Position numbers and translations under genes: made by a program | Source: Plumapathes pennacea | Lineage: Eukaryota > Cnidaria > Anthozoa > Antipatharia > Myriopathidae | DNA: 64,000 bases | Assembly (NCBI GenBank): GCA_964036295.1 | Contig: OZ038473.1 | Span: 4,867,501 to 4,931,500 of the forward strand | Reading direction: 5' to 3' | The notes under the pieces: generated by a model | Database searches by the model: none | The model's input: only the letters and a program-made list of their open reading frames with translations | Told to the model about the DNA's origin: nothing | Part shown: in pieces, positions 1-11,376 of the stretch | How the letters are laid out: each line of letters opens with the position of its first letter | Position numbering within the stretch: position 1 is the first letter of the stretch

Positions 1-1384
1 TCTGTGGCGACAAGAAATACTTTTGGGAAGATAACAGGGCGAAAGCAGAAACCAAAGCTACGGTGAGCTTTAGCCGTAAAACAATGACGCTTTCTGCTTT
101 ACTCTGTAAATGACATCTGTTGCTTCATAAAATTCTTCTGCGTATCGTACATTGCCTGTTGAAGTGTTTCTTTCATTCGATCATGTAGCCTTTGTTTCGC
201 AATGGTCAGTGAATACCAGAAATGAAAAATACACCGAAATAATTCTGAGGACTAAGTTTGCAGTCACAAATGGACTGAACACACTGTGAACAAAAGCGCA
301 ATAATATTGTAAACATCTCTCGTGTGACATTCCTCGCTGTCAATTTTATATTTCTTACAGAGCACGAATACTCGAAAGCCTGATAGAAAGAAACGTATTG
401 AGTTAATAAAAGAAAACACATAAGTAGTGAAGCGAAAAAGTAAACTGCATCCATTCAAATTCAACGCCATTTGGCTCTGTGGAATGCGCACGGATAAACT
501 GGATTTTAGGAAAAGATTTTGGCTCGCGTTCACGGCACAAGCTTTGAGAATAGCCGTAAACAAATATTTGATGGTACCGCTGTCGCCGATAAATATTTAG
601 TCCCGACGAAACTTTCTGTGGCGACACGAAATACTTTTGGGAAGATAACAGGGCGAAAGCAGAAACCAAAGCTACGGTGAGCTTTAGCCGTAAAACAATG
701 ACGCTTTATGCTTTACTCTGTACATGACATCTGTTGCCTCATAAAATTCTTCTGCGTATCGTACATTGCCTGTTGAAGTGTTTCTTTCATTCGATCATGT
801 AGCCTTTGTTTCGCAATGGTCAGTGAATACCAGAAATGAAAAATACACCGAAATAATTCTGAGGACTGAGTTTGCAGTCACAAATGGACTGAACACACTG
901 TGAACAAAAGCGCAATAATATAGTAAACATCTCTCGTGTGACATTCCTCGCTTTCAATTTTATATTTGTTACAGAGCACGAATACTCGAAAGCCTGATAG
1001 AAGAAACGTATTGAGTTAACAAAATAAAACACATAAGTAGTGAAGCGAAGGCTGGATTAATCGTGGCCCCTGATTAGAAATATGAGTCAAGGTCAAACTG
1101 TCAAAATCGATTGTGCATAAAAAGATATGTCACGCATTCTCAAGATGCAGGGTCGCTCAACCTTTAAGAAGCAAGTGTATGAGTGTTGTAATAATAATTT
1201 TTAGTTTAATCAAGGTGTCAAAAGAGCAAGGTGTCAAAAGCCAAGTTCTCTATACTGTGTGATATTTTTATGGTGAGAAATTGGAAGTCTCTCTTGGGAG
1301 TTCCGCTCTTGTCCCCTACTTTCCATTTTATATTCTGGTCTCGACCCAACTCACGCCGCGAGCTCACTGGCAAGGCCAGTCTAG
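1..1384 (+). mobile_element. R1 repeat copy a (Helentron-like, 5' part outside window)
   Basis: This is a non-coding copy of the R1 family. The orientation used here runs from the GCTCG hairpin end to the CTAG end. It contains the common internal block (frequent stops, no credible long ORF) and ends in a short hairpin, ACTGGC-AAG-GCCAGT, followed by CTAG and TT. The subterminal CCGCGAGC is the inverted counterpart of the GCTCGCGG found at the 5' end of intact copies. The left end lies outside the window. Short open frames here recur in other copies because the DNA is repeated, not because a protein is shown to be made. Confidence 0.75.
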
Positions 1385-1387
1385 TTT

Positions 1388-3109
1388 AATTTTTTTTCCT
1401 TTTTGTGGGTCGAGGATCAGCACACGGTGATTGGTTCATATTATCACGTGCTGGGCGATGACGTAATTGACTTCGCTAAACAACTCGAGATGTGGCCAGT
1501 GAATTGCTCGTTACTTGTGTGTAAAAGTTAACTGCATCCCATCCAAACTCAACACCATTTGGCTCTGTGGAATAGGCATGGATAAACTGGATTTTCGGGA
1601 ACGATTTTGGCTCGCGTTCACCGCGGAAGCTTTGAGAATAGCCGTAAACAAATACTTGATGGTACCGCTGTCGCCGATAAATATTTAGTCCCGACGAAAC
1701 TTTCTGTGGCGACACGAAATACTTTTGGGAAGATAACAGGGCGAAAGCAGAAACCAAAGCTACGGTGAGCTTTAGCCGTAAAACAATGACGCTTTATGCT
1801 TTACTCTGTACATGACATCTGTTGCCTCATAAAATTCTTCTGCGTATCGTACATTGCCTGTTGAAGTGTTTCTTTCATTCGATCATGTAGCCTTTGTTTC
1901 GCAATGGTCAGTGAATACCAGAAATGAAAAATACACCGAAATAATTCTGAGGACTGAGTTTGCAGTCACAAATGGACTGAACACACTGTGAACAAAAGCG
2001 CAATAATATTGTAAACATCTCTCGTGTGACATTCCTCGCTTTCAATTTTATATTTCTTACAGAGCACGAATACTCGAAAGCCTGATAGAAAGAAACGTAT
2101 TGAGTTAATAAAAGAAAACATATAAGTAGTGAAGCGAAAAAGTAAACTGCATCCCATTCAAATTCAACGCCATTTGGCTCTGTGGAATAGGCATGGATAA
2201 ACTGGATTTTAGGAAAAGATTTTGGCTCGCGTTCACCGCACAAGCTTTGAGAATAGCCGTAAACAAATGTTTGATGGTACTTCTGGGGTATTGCAAATAT
2301 CTCTGTCGCCGATAAGTATTTAGTCCCGACGAAACTTTCTGTGGCGACACGAAATACTTTTGGGAAGATAACAGGGCGAAAACAGAAACCAAAGCTACGG
2401 TGAGCTTTAGCCGTAAAACAATGACGCTTTTTATGCCTTACTCTGTACATGACATCTGTTGCCTCATAAAATTCTTCTGCGTATCGTTCATTGCCTGTTG
2501 AAGTGTTTCTTTCATTCGATCATGTAGTCTTTGTTTCGCAATGTTCATTAAATACCAGAAATGAAAAATACACCGAAATAATTCTGAGGATTGAGTTTGC
2601 AGTCACAAATGGACTGAACACAGTGTGAACAAAAGCGCAATAATATTGTAAACATCTCTCGTGTGACATTCCTCGCTTTCAATTTTATATTTGTTACAGA
2701 GCACGAATACTCGAAAGCCTGATAGAAGAAACGTATTGAGTTAACAAAAGAAAACACATAAGTAGTGAAGCGAAGGCTGGATTAATCGTGGCCTCTGATT
2801 AGAAATATGAGTCAAGGTCAAACTGTCAAAATCGATTGTGCATAAAAAGATATGTCACGCATTCTCAAGATGCAGGGTCGCTCAACCTTTAAGAAGCAAG
2901 TGTATGAGTGTTGTAATAATAATTTTTAGTTTAATCAAGGTGTCAAAAGAGCAAGGTGTCAAAAGCCAAGTTCTCTATACTGTGTGATATTTTTATGGTG
3001 AGAAATTGGAAGTCTCTCTTGGGAGTTCCGCTCTTGTCCCCTACTTTCCATTTTATATTCTGGTCTCGACCCAACTCACGCCGCGAGCTCACTGGCAAGG
3101 CCAGTCTAG
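1388..3109 (+). mobile_element. R1 repeat copy b (5' hairpin missing)
   Basis: This copy abuts copy a directly. It begins inside the T-rich 5' region next to the GGGTCGAG motif, so the starting hairpin is missing. It carries two internal units of about 610 bp, each recognisable by the segment starting CTTTGAGAATAGCCGTAAAC near 1628 and 2243. It ends with the hairpin plus CTAG at 3106-3109, followed by TT. The head-to-tail arrangement with copy a could be a tandem insertion or an unequal exchange. Confidence 0.75.
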
Positions 3110-3561
3110 TTTAATAAGTTTTCTTTTGAACAAGTTTTTTTTCCAATGCAGCTGCATGACATTAATTTCTGGTGAGATATTATAATTTACATCCACATAA
3201 TATCCACAATTAGCTTTCCCACCCACCCACCTATCTCATGCCACAGAACACATTTTACAATATTCCTAATTATACTTTGATGCTTGTTTTGTTTCCCATA
3301 GGTCCCTAAATATCAAGACAAACATGAAGTTCACTAAGTCCAACTGGAAAAAGTATCTTTTTGTGATTAGGAATAGTTAGTTTATACCCACATGGCATGG
3401 GAAATGAGACTTTTTAAAGACAAGAATGTCAGTACAGTACTAAACTGATGCCCTTCTCGTGTCTCACAGTATCTTACAGTACTTGTGGTGGATAATGTGC
3501 AAACCTGGCTCTCGTTTGTCTAATATTCTGTAGAATTATTGTATATTTATAATGCATTTTT
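3110..3561. other. No gene recognised
   Basis: AT-rich sequence between two R1-related elements. No conserved motif, splice-flanked exon or repeat partner was recognised in it. Confidence 0.5.
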
Positions 3562-4252
3562 AAGCTCGCCTCACGAAGTGAAGGCGAGCTTGAAGTTGTC
3601 ACGGTGTCCTTCCAGGCTTCTGCGTCAACAATGGACTTCCAAATAAGGAATTTCCAAAGAAGGAACTTGTCAGTTTCCAAATTTGGGCATGGTCGTGTTA
3701 CGCAGTTCGTTCAAACAGAAGACGTCGAAGCTTCATGTGGAATTTCTTGTTTGTCATGGTTGTCAAGCATTCGAAGTTTGTTTGGCCATTAGGCCTGGGT
3801 GTTTCTACGAATGTAGGGATTGTACTGTGATTACGAAAATATACCGCGATTGAGCGACACTGAAATTAATGAAATGCTGTGATCATGAAACGCAGACATT
3901 GTGCTGTTTTGTAAACAAAGACCAGGCGTTAAACGAGGGTGCTTCTACAGCTGTGATTGACACAAGCTATCACGTCGCCAGATTGAATGGCAAGGATTGT
4001 GTTGCGGTAGAAACATCTGAACGTGAAATGCTTGACGGACGGTCGCGTTAACATTTTACGTGGAAGGGTAAAACTAATCGGAAGCGAGCGAGAGAACCGT
4101 CGCGTATTCCATTACGCAAAGTTCGAAGGCTTTTGCGAAAGAGCAAACACGTGCGGCGTAAGGTACGTCGCTACATAAGTAAATTTGTTTCAAGTCGTCT
4201 GCTCTTGCCGAATGTTGTAAAAGGCATGAAGCCCGTGCCAATCACTGTCTAA
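3562..4252 (+). pseudogene. Divergent R1-type unit with a broken cargo ORF
   Basis: The unit opens with a near-perfect hairpin at 3562-3591 (AAGCTCGCC ... GGCGAGCTT), equivalent to the 5' hairpin of R1. Downstream, a frame from about 3869 to 4252 is interrupted by one TAA at 4049-4051. After that stop, the basic stretch REPSRIPLRKVRR and the following YISK match the C-terminal part of the 391-codon ORF at 23056-24231 (REPSRVPLNELSR, YISK); GRSR just before the stop also matches. The N-terminal part shows no clear similarity. I infer a diverged relative of the R1 cargo protein, broken by a stop. Function is unknown. The 3' end of the unit was not found. Confidence 0.5.
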
Positions 4253-4960
4253 CGAGGCACGTAAAGCTTGTAAATAAGAGCAAGATTAAGGTTCGCAAAT
4301 ATGTTTATCCGTGTAAGCAGCGGCCAAATACGAAACATAAAAATTAAGGCTTTATGTGGCTTATGTGGGAATGCCATTTTATTGGCCTTTGCACAACTTG
4401 GCATCTTACCAGCTTTGATGTTTTGATGACAAGTTCTACAAATCCATTCAGAATTGCTCACACTTTCTTCCCCAGTGATACAAAGTTTGACTGATGCATT
4501 AAGATCTGAGACACATAACTCAGGTCCACATTTAATATTTTCATGAAGTTGCTTAATAAGACCCTATATGGTTTTTAATTTGTTTACTCTTTGTTTTTGC
4601 TTCGTCTGTTTTTCTTTTAGTCTCACTAATTGTGGATTTTTTGCCTTTGTATTTTTTTGGCTTGTCTCTTTTTCTTTAACAAAATCTGGGTCCTTTTCCC
4701 TTTTTCTTTTTTTGGCCTGTCTCTCTTTTTCTTTCACATAATCTGGGTTTGCTTCTCTGTATGTTTTCTTAGCCTTATCTTCTTTTTGTTTTACTTTGGG
4801 AATACTTTTTCTGTTTCATGTGCATTCTCATTAGCTTATCTTTAGCAAGATATTGTTGATCCATTCTTTGCTTTCTTTTATAATCTCTCAAATAAGCTTT
4901 TCATTCCTCAACAGCTGAAGAATCACAATCTTTCTTGTTTGAGCAACTAACTGCACAAAC
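4249..4960 (-). pseudogene. Helitron-like protein fragment (Lys/Arg-rich N-terminus plus DUF6570-like segment)
   Basis: Reading the minus strand, an A-rich stretch at about 4600-4860 encodes Lys/Arg/Glu-rich repeats such as NPDYVKEKERQAKK. It is followed by a Cys-rich segment with EWICRTCHQNIKAGKMPSCA, then AKANKMAFPHKP. This order, a charged repeat region then a WICKTC-type segment ending in a KANKM-like motif, is the usual N-terminal arrangement of animal Helitron Rep-helicase proteins (DUF6570 region). No Rep HUH motif or helicase is present, and frames shift between the parts, so this is a relic. It could also be an N-terminal cargo exon moved without the rest of the element. Confidence 0.55.
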
Positions 4961-5635
4961 AGTATTATCATTTTGATTTATATTATTTTGTACTGCACTA
5001 TTTACAGCATCATGACTGCAATCCTGGCTTTGAACACAATTATTTTTCACCAATGGAACAGTTGAAACATAGTGAACCTAATCTAGGTGTCCAATGCACA
5101 AAAAGATTCTTCTTTGGAAGTTTCTGGGTTCAACTAAAGAGTGCTTTCTGCACAATTTTGAGCAGATTCTGTTATATGAATAATGTCTCACTAACTATAA
5201 AAGCAAAATAAAATTTTAAACAAAAACCATGTGAACCCTATCGACCAACAAGAATGGGCGAGCTTTGAGCGGCACCGCTGCTTTGATTACATTTTCACTC
5301 ACAGTAGAGTACAGGGGAGAGTATCAGGCTAGGGCTATATTTCTCTGGCATGGGATTTTGTGTGTTTGTACATGTACTAGGCAACATTTGCAACAATTGA
5401 GAACTTCTGAGAAATATATTGTAACCTACTTGAGAAGTATCTATATATTTCACCTATGAATGTGGTGCTAAAACTGACTCTGTATACTTTCTTATGAGAC
5501 AAAATAAATTACTGTGAAATGGACATGGGATGATGAATAATATCGTGAGAACTTCCTTCTTTCAAGACCATCCTACATATTATATAATGAAACTACTGTA
5601 CTCTTCAAACAGCAATGGGACCCTGGTGGTGGGGG
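4961..5635. other. No gene recognised
   Basis: AT-rich sequence without a supported coding region. A G-homopolymer run ends it at the MITE boundary. Confidence 0.5.
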
Positions 5636-6022
5636 GGGGGGGGGAGTACTCATATATATGCCATATAGGTATGTGCCACCCCAAAGGGTATTGTTTTCAA
5701 ACATTTTTAGTCTGAAATAGGGTATAGAGTTTGCCTTTTTGGTCTGAAATAGGGTATCGATTTTGTGTTTTTGGCCTGGAATATAGCATATATAGAAATG
5801 GGTCACCGCAGACAATGCATGGCAAATGGAAGAAAAAACAGGTGGAAACTGTTGCAAAAGAAAAAAGTCTCAAAAATAGGTCTGAAATAGGGTATACATT
5901 TATGGAGTATGGGTCTGAAGTAGGGTATAGTAAATCAGATAGTTTGGTCTGAAATAGGGTAAGGGTTTTCAAGTCCAGGTGGCACACCCCACCCAAAATT
6001 ATGATGAGTGTCCCCCAGAATG
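5636..6022. mobile_element. MITE with poly-G flank and internal GGTCTGAAATAGGGTA repeats
   Basis: The left end (GGGGGAGTACTCATATATATG, then GTGCCACCCC) and right end (GTGGCACACCCC, then ATGATGAGTGTCCCCC) form imperfect inverted repeats. Between them the 16-mer GGTCTGAAATAGGGTA or a close variant occurs about five times, unevenly spaced. There is no coding capacity. Superfamily is not assigned. Confidence 0.6.
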
Positions 6023-6049
6023 GAACACATGCTAATATCATGTAAATGC

Positions 6050-6175
6050 TAATATATTGAAATGTGTGGTGTAAGCATACAGTACATGAGAGCTCTAAGC
6101 AATGTCATGCATAATCGATTACTTGGGCGTGGGACCTTTGCGAATATCGTATTTCTAGTAGTGTGTAATCTCGTC
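6050..6175 (-). repeat. Short interspersed repeat, inverted copy of 37222-37352
   Basis: The stretch holding GTGTAAGCATAC, CATGAGAGCTC, AATCGATTA and TCGTATTTCTAGTA reappears reverse-complemented at about 37222-37352. Both copies end at TACTAGAAATACGA, a motif also seen near 16905 and 28670. A short non-coding MITE is the likeliest explanation. Confidence 0.55.
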
Positions 6176-6282
6176 CTTGCCGTGTGCAGCTTATGTTGCA
6201 CGTGCCAAGTGGTATTATCACAGTTCTATCATACAACTTCAACTTGGCTGTGGTACGTTAAAGGTGATGGTCACCGTCTTGC

Positions 6283-7150
6283 ATGATTCTACAATATGGC
6301 ATTGCAGGTAGATCCACAGTCCATTTAACAGGTTACTTTGCGAGTGATGTTTTTGTCTTTAATTCCAGAGTTGCATACCATTTCTCACCTGGTGACTTTA
6401 TATTGGAAATGGACTCATCCGCTGATGTGCTGTATTGGTCAGTGTCTTCGGTTAAAGCAGTAACCGCCTTTTGTTTACAAACTTTGGCAAAGTGATTCTT
6501 TTTCTTGCAGTTGTTCAAGTCACACCATATGCCGGACACTTTCACATCTTTCTTGTGTGTCCCGGCATAATAGTTGACTCTTCTTTCCTCCCTTCAGATC
6601 TGTGTGGCTTGTGCGAGGTTTTGCTTGGCCGCTGCTGTTGACGCCATCGCACTTGGTCCATTTTCCTGATTTCTTCGACATTCCTTCGTTGTTAATTTTT
6701 TTAATTGCACATTTGTATGGCTCTATTTACGTCAAGTCTCTTCTCCCCAGTAGCCTTGCCTTTGTACTGGTTTCCCTCAAGCCAATGAAGAGCCTATCTC
6801 TGATCAATTCATGGGTGAGTTATCCGTATTCGCACAAGGCCGTCAGCTTCTGTAATCTGTTCGCGAAGCTATTTATGGATTTGTCGCTTTGAGAGCACGA
6901 GTTGAAAATTTATCTCTCGTATACCACATTTCTCCGAGGCTTGAAAGAGTTCTCCAATGCTTCTGTGCATGTTTTGACGTCGTCTTTTGCTGTGTTAGCT
7001 CAAGTTCATAAATATTTATAAACACTCGTGTCCCATCAGAGGTCGGAATGTGGCCAAACGAATTGTTTGTTCTTTCTTGTCCAAACCAGTAGTGAGCTCG
7101 TAGTCATTCCATTGCTGCTTCGAGTTTAGAAAAATATTTTTGAACTGTCA
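6283..7150 (-). pseudogene. Ty3/gypsy-type gag remnant with zinc knuckle
   Basis: On the minus strand the order of motifs matches gypsy-class Gag: WNDYELTTGLDKKEQ near the 5' end, then FANRLQKLTALCEYG, LTHELIRDRL, GLRETSTKARLL, and finally a CCHC-type knuckle read as CKKKNHFAKVC. The next stretch (KWYATLELK) is where the protease domain would begin, and the trace fades at about 6283. Several stops and frameshifts interrupt it, including stops inside the capsid-like region and a shift before the knuckle. No LTRs, RT or integrase were found nearby. I am confident in the gag assignment and less so in the exact limits. Confidence 0.65.
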
Positions 7151-7750
7151 TATGAAAATAGAAAGAATAAAAATATAATATATAAATCCGATCATCGTAT
7201 TTTACGGGGTTCCCGCTAGTATATATTATAATACGCTAACTCACTTCCGTCTGTCTGTAACGCTCTTTCCAGGCTCACTCATAAAGATACTTGCGGTTCC
7301 AGATCCTAATATGGAGACACGCTATCGTTTTGGTAAACCTTGTATCGAGTCAGCCATTGTTTCTGGAGAAAAGTATTATGGTTTCGGCTAATCGGTTTTC
7401 ACAAACGACATGTCATTGTTTGTTTTCACCCGAGAGCCAAAAAGTGTGGGTATCGTGGCAATTGGTAAAATAAATCCTCCTCTATGATTTTAAAGTTTGA
7501 TTGACGTGCGAGCAATTGGGTGATGTTCATTGGGTAATGTTCACCGCAAGAGGTGTTGAGGGCTTTATTTTATTTTTATTAAGTTTCAAGTATGTAACGT
7601 GAGATTTTTTTGGACATCTACTGGCGCTATTGCGGTATCTGTTCAATTATATTCACTTTCGCATTCTTCTTCCAGTTGTGTACAGTTTTTTTTTATTATT
7701 ATTTCTGGTCAAAACTAAGCGAAGCAGAGCAAACATAATCAAACGATACC
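7151..7750. other. No gene; short repeat motif
   Basis: No coding region is supported. Around 7205-7265 lies the motif AATACGCTAACTCACTTCCG followed by GTCTGTCTGTAACGCT. A close relative (AATACGCTAAGCGTACTTCCG-like, with GTAACGCT) is at 32276-32325 and again at 48031-48080, so part of this stretch is an interspersed repeat. Confidence 0.45.
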
Positions 7751-7751
7751 A

Positions 7752-7876
7752 TCATTTCATTCTCCCTCGCCAGCTCGTCCGAATGAAAAACATTTTCTCG
7801 TTACCCGCTGCATGACAAATAAATACAAAAAACTCAAGTTTTGGTAGGTTGTATCGCATAGTGTACAACTGGCTTT
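7752..7876. repeat. Direct repeat, partner at 14213-14333
   Basis: About 120 bp starting TTTCATTCTCCCTCGCCAGC and running through TTCTCGTTACCCGCTG and GGTTGTATCGCAT is repeated near-identically at 14213-14333 in the same orientation. The two copies flank most of the minus-strand DIRS-type element, so they may belong to its terminal or internal-complementary repeats, although they could equally be an independent repeat. Confidence 0.6.
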
Positions 7877-7957
7877 TATTCATCCTTATTTTTTCATCTA
7901 TTATAAGGGTCGGTATCAGCGTATTAGTCAATAGCATAGTCAGCATATTAAAGTCCT

Positions 7958-8870
7958 AAGCTCTTGGAGAGTTTTAATCCATCTTAAATGGACTCCTTAA
8001 TATACATGTCTTTAGTGTGATCTAACTTCCACCGGCCTTTCCTTAGATGGGTTATCTTGTAAGGATTCCGCTAGAGATGTAGCCCCCCGGAACGCAAACT
8101 ATGTAAACCGTATACTTTTTCGTTATAACCTATCTTTATAAGGCACTCCTTGAAAATCTCTCTAAGCTTTGTGTAAGAGAGATTCCTGTTGCCCAAGGAA
8201 TATGATTGAGTGGTTTTTCGAAAAACAACGTTCCTAAAGACATACTCATCTGTGTATCGATCTAGTTTTATGCTAGCCATAGTGAGATACCTAATTAATA
8301 AAGCATAGGGACAAGTAGGAAGGCCGGATTTTGCAATGAAAACTTGTTGACCTAGTCTGTATACATCGTTCTTACTCTTAGGTATAGATACTACCAAGTA
8401 TTCTTCTGCTTGAATAATATCGCAAGTCTTAATGTCTAATTTCTTAGACCTAAGAAGACTGGCATACCGGCATAGGCGAGAACACACATTGCAGCGAGCC
8501 GGAGGTCTTTGAGATTGCACCCGTCCTTAGCGTAGTTATTAACAATGGTCTTAAGAAGTTCTAAATTAACTGGTTCTTTCTTAACAATGGGATTATGTGG
8601 CAACCTCTTCTCTGCCTCGATTAAGTTTTTTTGCATATCGCTGAATCTAGCGGATTCCTCTTAATAGGAAGAATTCCATAAACCCATTTTAAAGCGGCAT
8701 ACGCAAGACTTAGTATTATTATGCAATTGACTAAACAAAAATGAAGCTAAATTCGTGACTTCTGCCGGTAAGAAAATTGAGCTAGCTTTACTTTTCTGAA
8801 AATTTAGGAACCTTCTGACCTAGAGTATGTATCTTGATGCGGTTGAGGTGGCTCTCGACTTAATGCAATC
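7958..8870 (-). pseudogene. DIRS-1 tyrosine recombinase (YR) pseudogene
   Basis: On the minus strand this reads as the integrase-like recombinase of DIRS-type retrotransposons. The core-binding part contains KNLIEAEKRLPHNPIVKKEP and DLRLAAMCVLAYAG; the catalytic part contains YGLHSLRSGG, the His-x-x-Arg box, and then GRWKLDHTKDMYIKES, where the Tyr is in the position of the nucleophile. The first catalytic Arg region is damaged by a frameshift near 8450. A stop follows the HSLRSGG box and another follows the Tyr. It lies downstream of the RT/RNase H on the same strand, the normal DIRS order, separated by C-terminal-domain sequence and R1 copy c. It is non-functional. Confidence 0.75.
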
Positions 8871-9179
8871 TTGGATAAGCCTCCGTGTGTACAGGGACGA
8901 AAGGTTTCCCCAACACTTTGCACTCAAAAGGACCTGCACACAAAAACACATCATTATCATCAAGGGACTGGATTACGCTTTACGTGAATCTTCTGATACG
9001 TTCCTGAGCATTAAGCAGATGGTTGAATTGACTCTCGGTGAGTCCCGTATCAACCATCGAAAACCGCGCCCGACGCGATCAACTTGTTCAAACCACCCTC
9101 TGTGAGTGCAACAAACTTATCTCTCAGAGCGCTCAACTCATTGTCTGCTAATGAAGTCAAGTTAATTAGTGTAAATATG

Positions 9180-9501
9180 CCTCTCCCAGTTAAACAATCC
9201 AAAATGAATCCTCAACCTATTTTGGCCAGCTCTCTGTGAGCGCAATGGCCTCTTCTCAGAGTAGCTTCGTCACTGTAACGCATGGTCTCAGCTTATTGAA
9301 GTCGAGCCAAATGGCGTAAATATGCCCCTCCCAGCAAGGGGAACCAAAGATCGAGTTAACGTTTCTTCCGTGTATAACGGCCTTTTTACTTTCATAACGT
9401 TTGTAATCGATTATAACGTTTTTGTAACGTCCCCACAATAGTGGCCAAAACACGGACGAGGGCCAATCAGGCACAATCAACGTTCCGACTGCGAGCTCTT
9501 T
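9180..9501 (-). pseudogene. DIRS-1 post-RNase H domain, downstream part
   Basis: The minus strand reads VGTLIVPDWPSSVFWPLLW followed by a region with GSPCWEGHIYAIWLDF. The first motif continues the domain found after RNase H in DIRS-type polyproteins, where an invariant VPDWPS/FWPLL motif occurs. It joins directly to the part at 11195-11376 once R1 copy c and the flanking duplication are removed. Many stops follow downstream. Confidence 0.6.
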
Positions 9502-11194
9502 GCTCGTGGCGAAGCCGACGAGCTTAGGATTGGAAAGCGTGTCTTTATCATCGTCATATTTTTATTTTTATTATTTTTTTTTTTTCTGGGTTACGAATCA
9601 GCACACGGTGATTGGTTCATATTTTCACGTGATTTATGATGACGTTTTGTCATCACATGACTTGCCGGGCGAGCAGTTTCGCCATTTTGAAGGAGATATG
9701 TGGGCGATAGAATTGTGCTTTGAGAATAGCCGTAAACAAATATTTGATGGTACCGCTGTCGCCGATAAATATTTAGTCCCGACGAGACTTTCTGTGGCGA
9801 CACGAAATACTTTTGGGAAGATAACAGGGCGAAAGCAGAAACCAAAGCTACGGTGAGCTTTAGCCGTAAAACAATGACGCTTTATGCTTTACTCTGTACA
9901 TGACATCTGTTGCCTCATAAAATTCTTCTGCGTATCGTACATTGCCTGTTGAAGTGTTTCTTTCATTCGATCATGTAGCCTTTGTTTCGCAATGGTCAGT
10001 GAATACCAGAAATGAAAAATACACCGAAATAATTCTGAGGACTGAGTTTGCAGTCACAAATGGACTGAACACACTGTGAACAAAAGCGCAATAATATTGT
10101 AAACATCTCTCGTGTGACATTCCTCGCTGTCAATTTTATATTTGTTACAGAGCACGAATACTCGAAAGCCTGATAGAAAAAACGTATTGAGTTAATAAAA
10201 GAAAACACATAAGTAGTGAAGCGAAAAAGTAAACTGAATCCCATTCAAATTCAACGCCATTTGGCTCTGTGGAATGCGCACGGATAAACTGGATTTTAGG
10301 AAAAGATTTTGGCTCGCGTTCACCGCACAAGCTTTGAGAATAGCCGTAAACAAATGTTTGATGGTACTTCTGGGGTATTGCAAATATCTCTGTCGCCGAT
10401 AAGTATTTAGTCCCGACGAAACTTTCTGTGGCGACACGAAATACTTTTGGGAAGATAACAGGGCGAAAACAGAAACCAAAGCTACGGTGAGCTTTAGCCG
10501 TAAAACAATGACGCTTTATGCTTTACTCTGTACATGACATCTGTTGCCTCATAAAATTCTTCTGCGTATCGTACATTGCCTGTTGAAGTGTTTCTTTCAT
10601 TCGATCATGTAGTCTTTGTTTCGCAATGTTCATTAAATACCAGAAATGAAAAATACACCTAAATAATTCTGAGGATTGAGTTTGCAGTCACAAATGGACT
10701 GAACACACTGTGAACAAAAGCGCAATAATATTGTAAACATCTCTCGTGTGACATTCCTCGCTTTCAATTTTATATTTGTTACAGGGCACGAATACTCGAA
10801 AGCCTGATAGAAGAAACGTATTGAGTTAACAAAAGAAAACACATAAGTAGTGAAGCGAAGGCTGGATTAATCGTGGCCTCTGATTAGAATTATGAGTCAA
10901 GGTCAAACTGTCATAATCGATTGTGCATAAAAAGATATGTCACGCATTCTCAAGATGCAGGGTCGCTCAACCTTTAAGAAGCAAGTGTACGAGTGTTGTA
11001 ATAATAATTTTTAGTTTAATCAAGGTGTCAAAAGAGCAAGGTGTCAAAAGCCAAGTTCTCTATACTGTGTGATATTTTTATGGTGAGAAATTGGAAGTCT
11101 CTCTTGGGAGTTCCGCTCTTGTCCCCTACTTTCCATTTTATATTCTGGTCTCGACCCAACTCACGCCGCGAGCTCACTGGCAAGGCCAGTCTAG
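9502..11194 (+). mobile_element. R1 repeat copy c, complete, inserted in DIRS-1
   Basis: The copy begins with the hairpin GCTCGTGGCGAAGCCGACGA-GC (9502-9523) and ends with the ACTGGC/GCCAGT hairpin plus CTAG at 11191-11194. TT precedes it and TT follows it. The first about 215 bp match the start of the cargo-bearing copy at 22.4-24.3 kb, but the cargo ORF has been lost at the junction near 9717. Two internal units follow, starting near 9717 and 10331. The host sequence is the DIRS-1 polyprotein: removing the element with one AA/TT leaves the host reading frame open across the junction. Confidence 0.8.
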
Positions 11195-11376
11195 TTCTCC
11201 ATATATTTAAGGGTTTTTGAAATGAGATCAACAGGTGGAACCAGAAGGCAGTTTTCATTCTTCCATGGCTGAAAAAACGCATCCACTCCAAAAATGCCAG
11301 GATTCCAAAAACTGGAGGAAAATTTTTCTACCTTGTTGTTGTAATAGGTAGCGAAGCAATCGATTGTATGAGGTCC
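11195..11376 (-). pseudogene. DIRS-1 post-RNase H domain, upstream part
   Basis: Directly after the RNase H, the minus strand continues with GPHTIDCFATYYNN, then GVDAFFQPW and LLVPPVDLISKTLKYME, where R1 copy c interrupts it. This is the conserved segment found C-terminal to RNase H in DIRS-type elements (D-FA-N, G-DAF, LVPP). Its biochemical role is uncertain; some DIRS families are described with a methyltransferase-like domain here. Confidence 0.6.

Noticed and set aside
206..2757. Families of 60-180 codon frames in R1 copies (for example those with ISGIH or KYFVSPQKVSSGLN)
   Set aside because: Identical frames appear wherever R1 occurs because the DNA is repeated. They overlap on both strands, shift between copies and have no recognisable domain.
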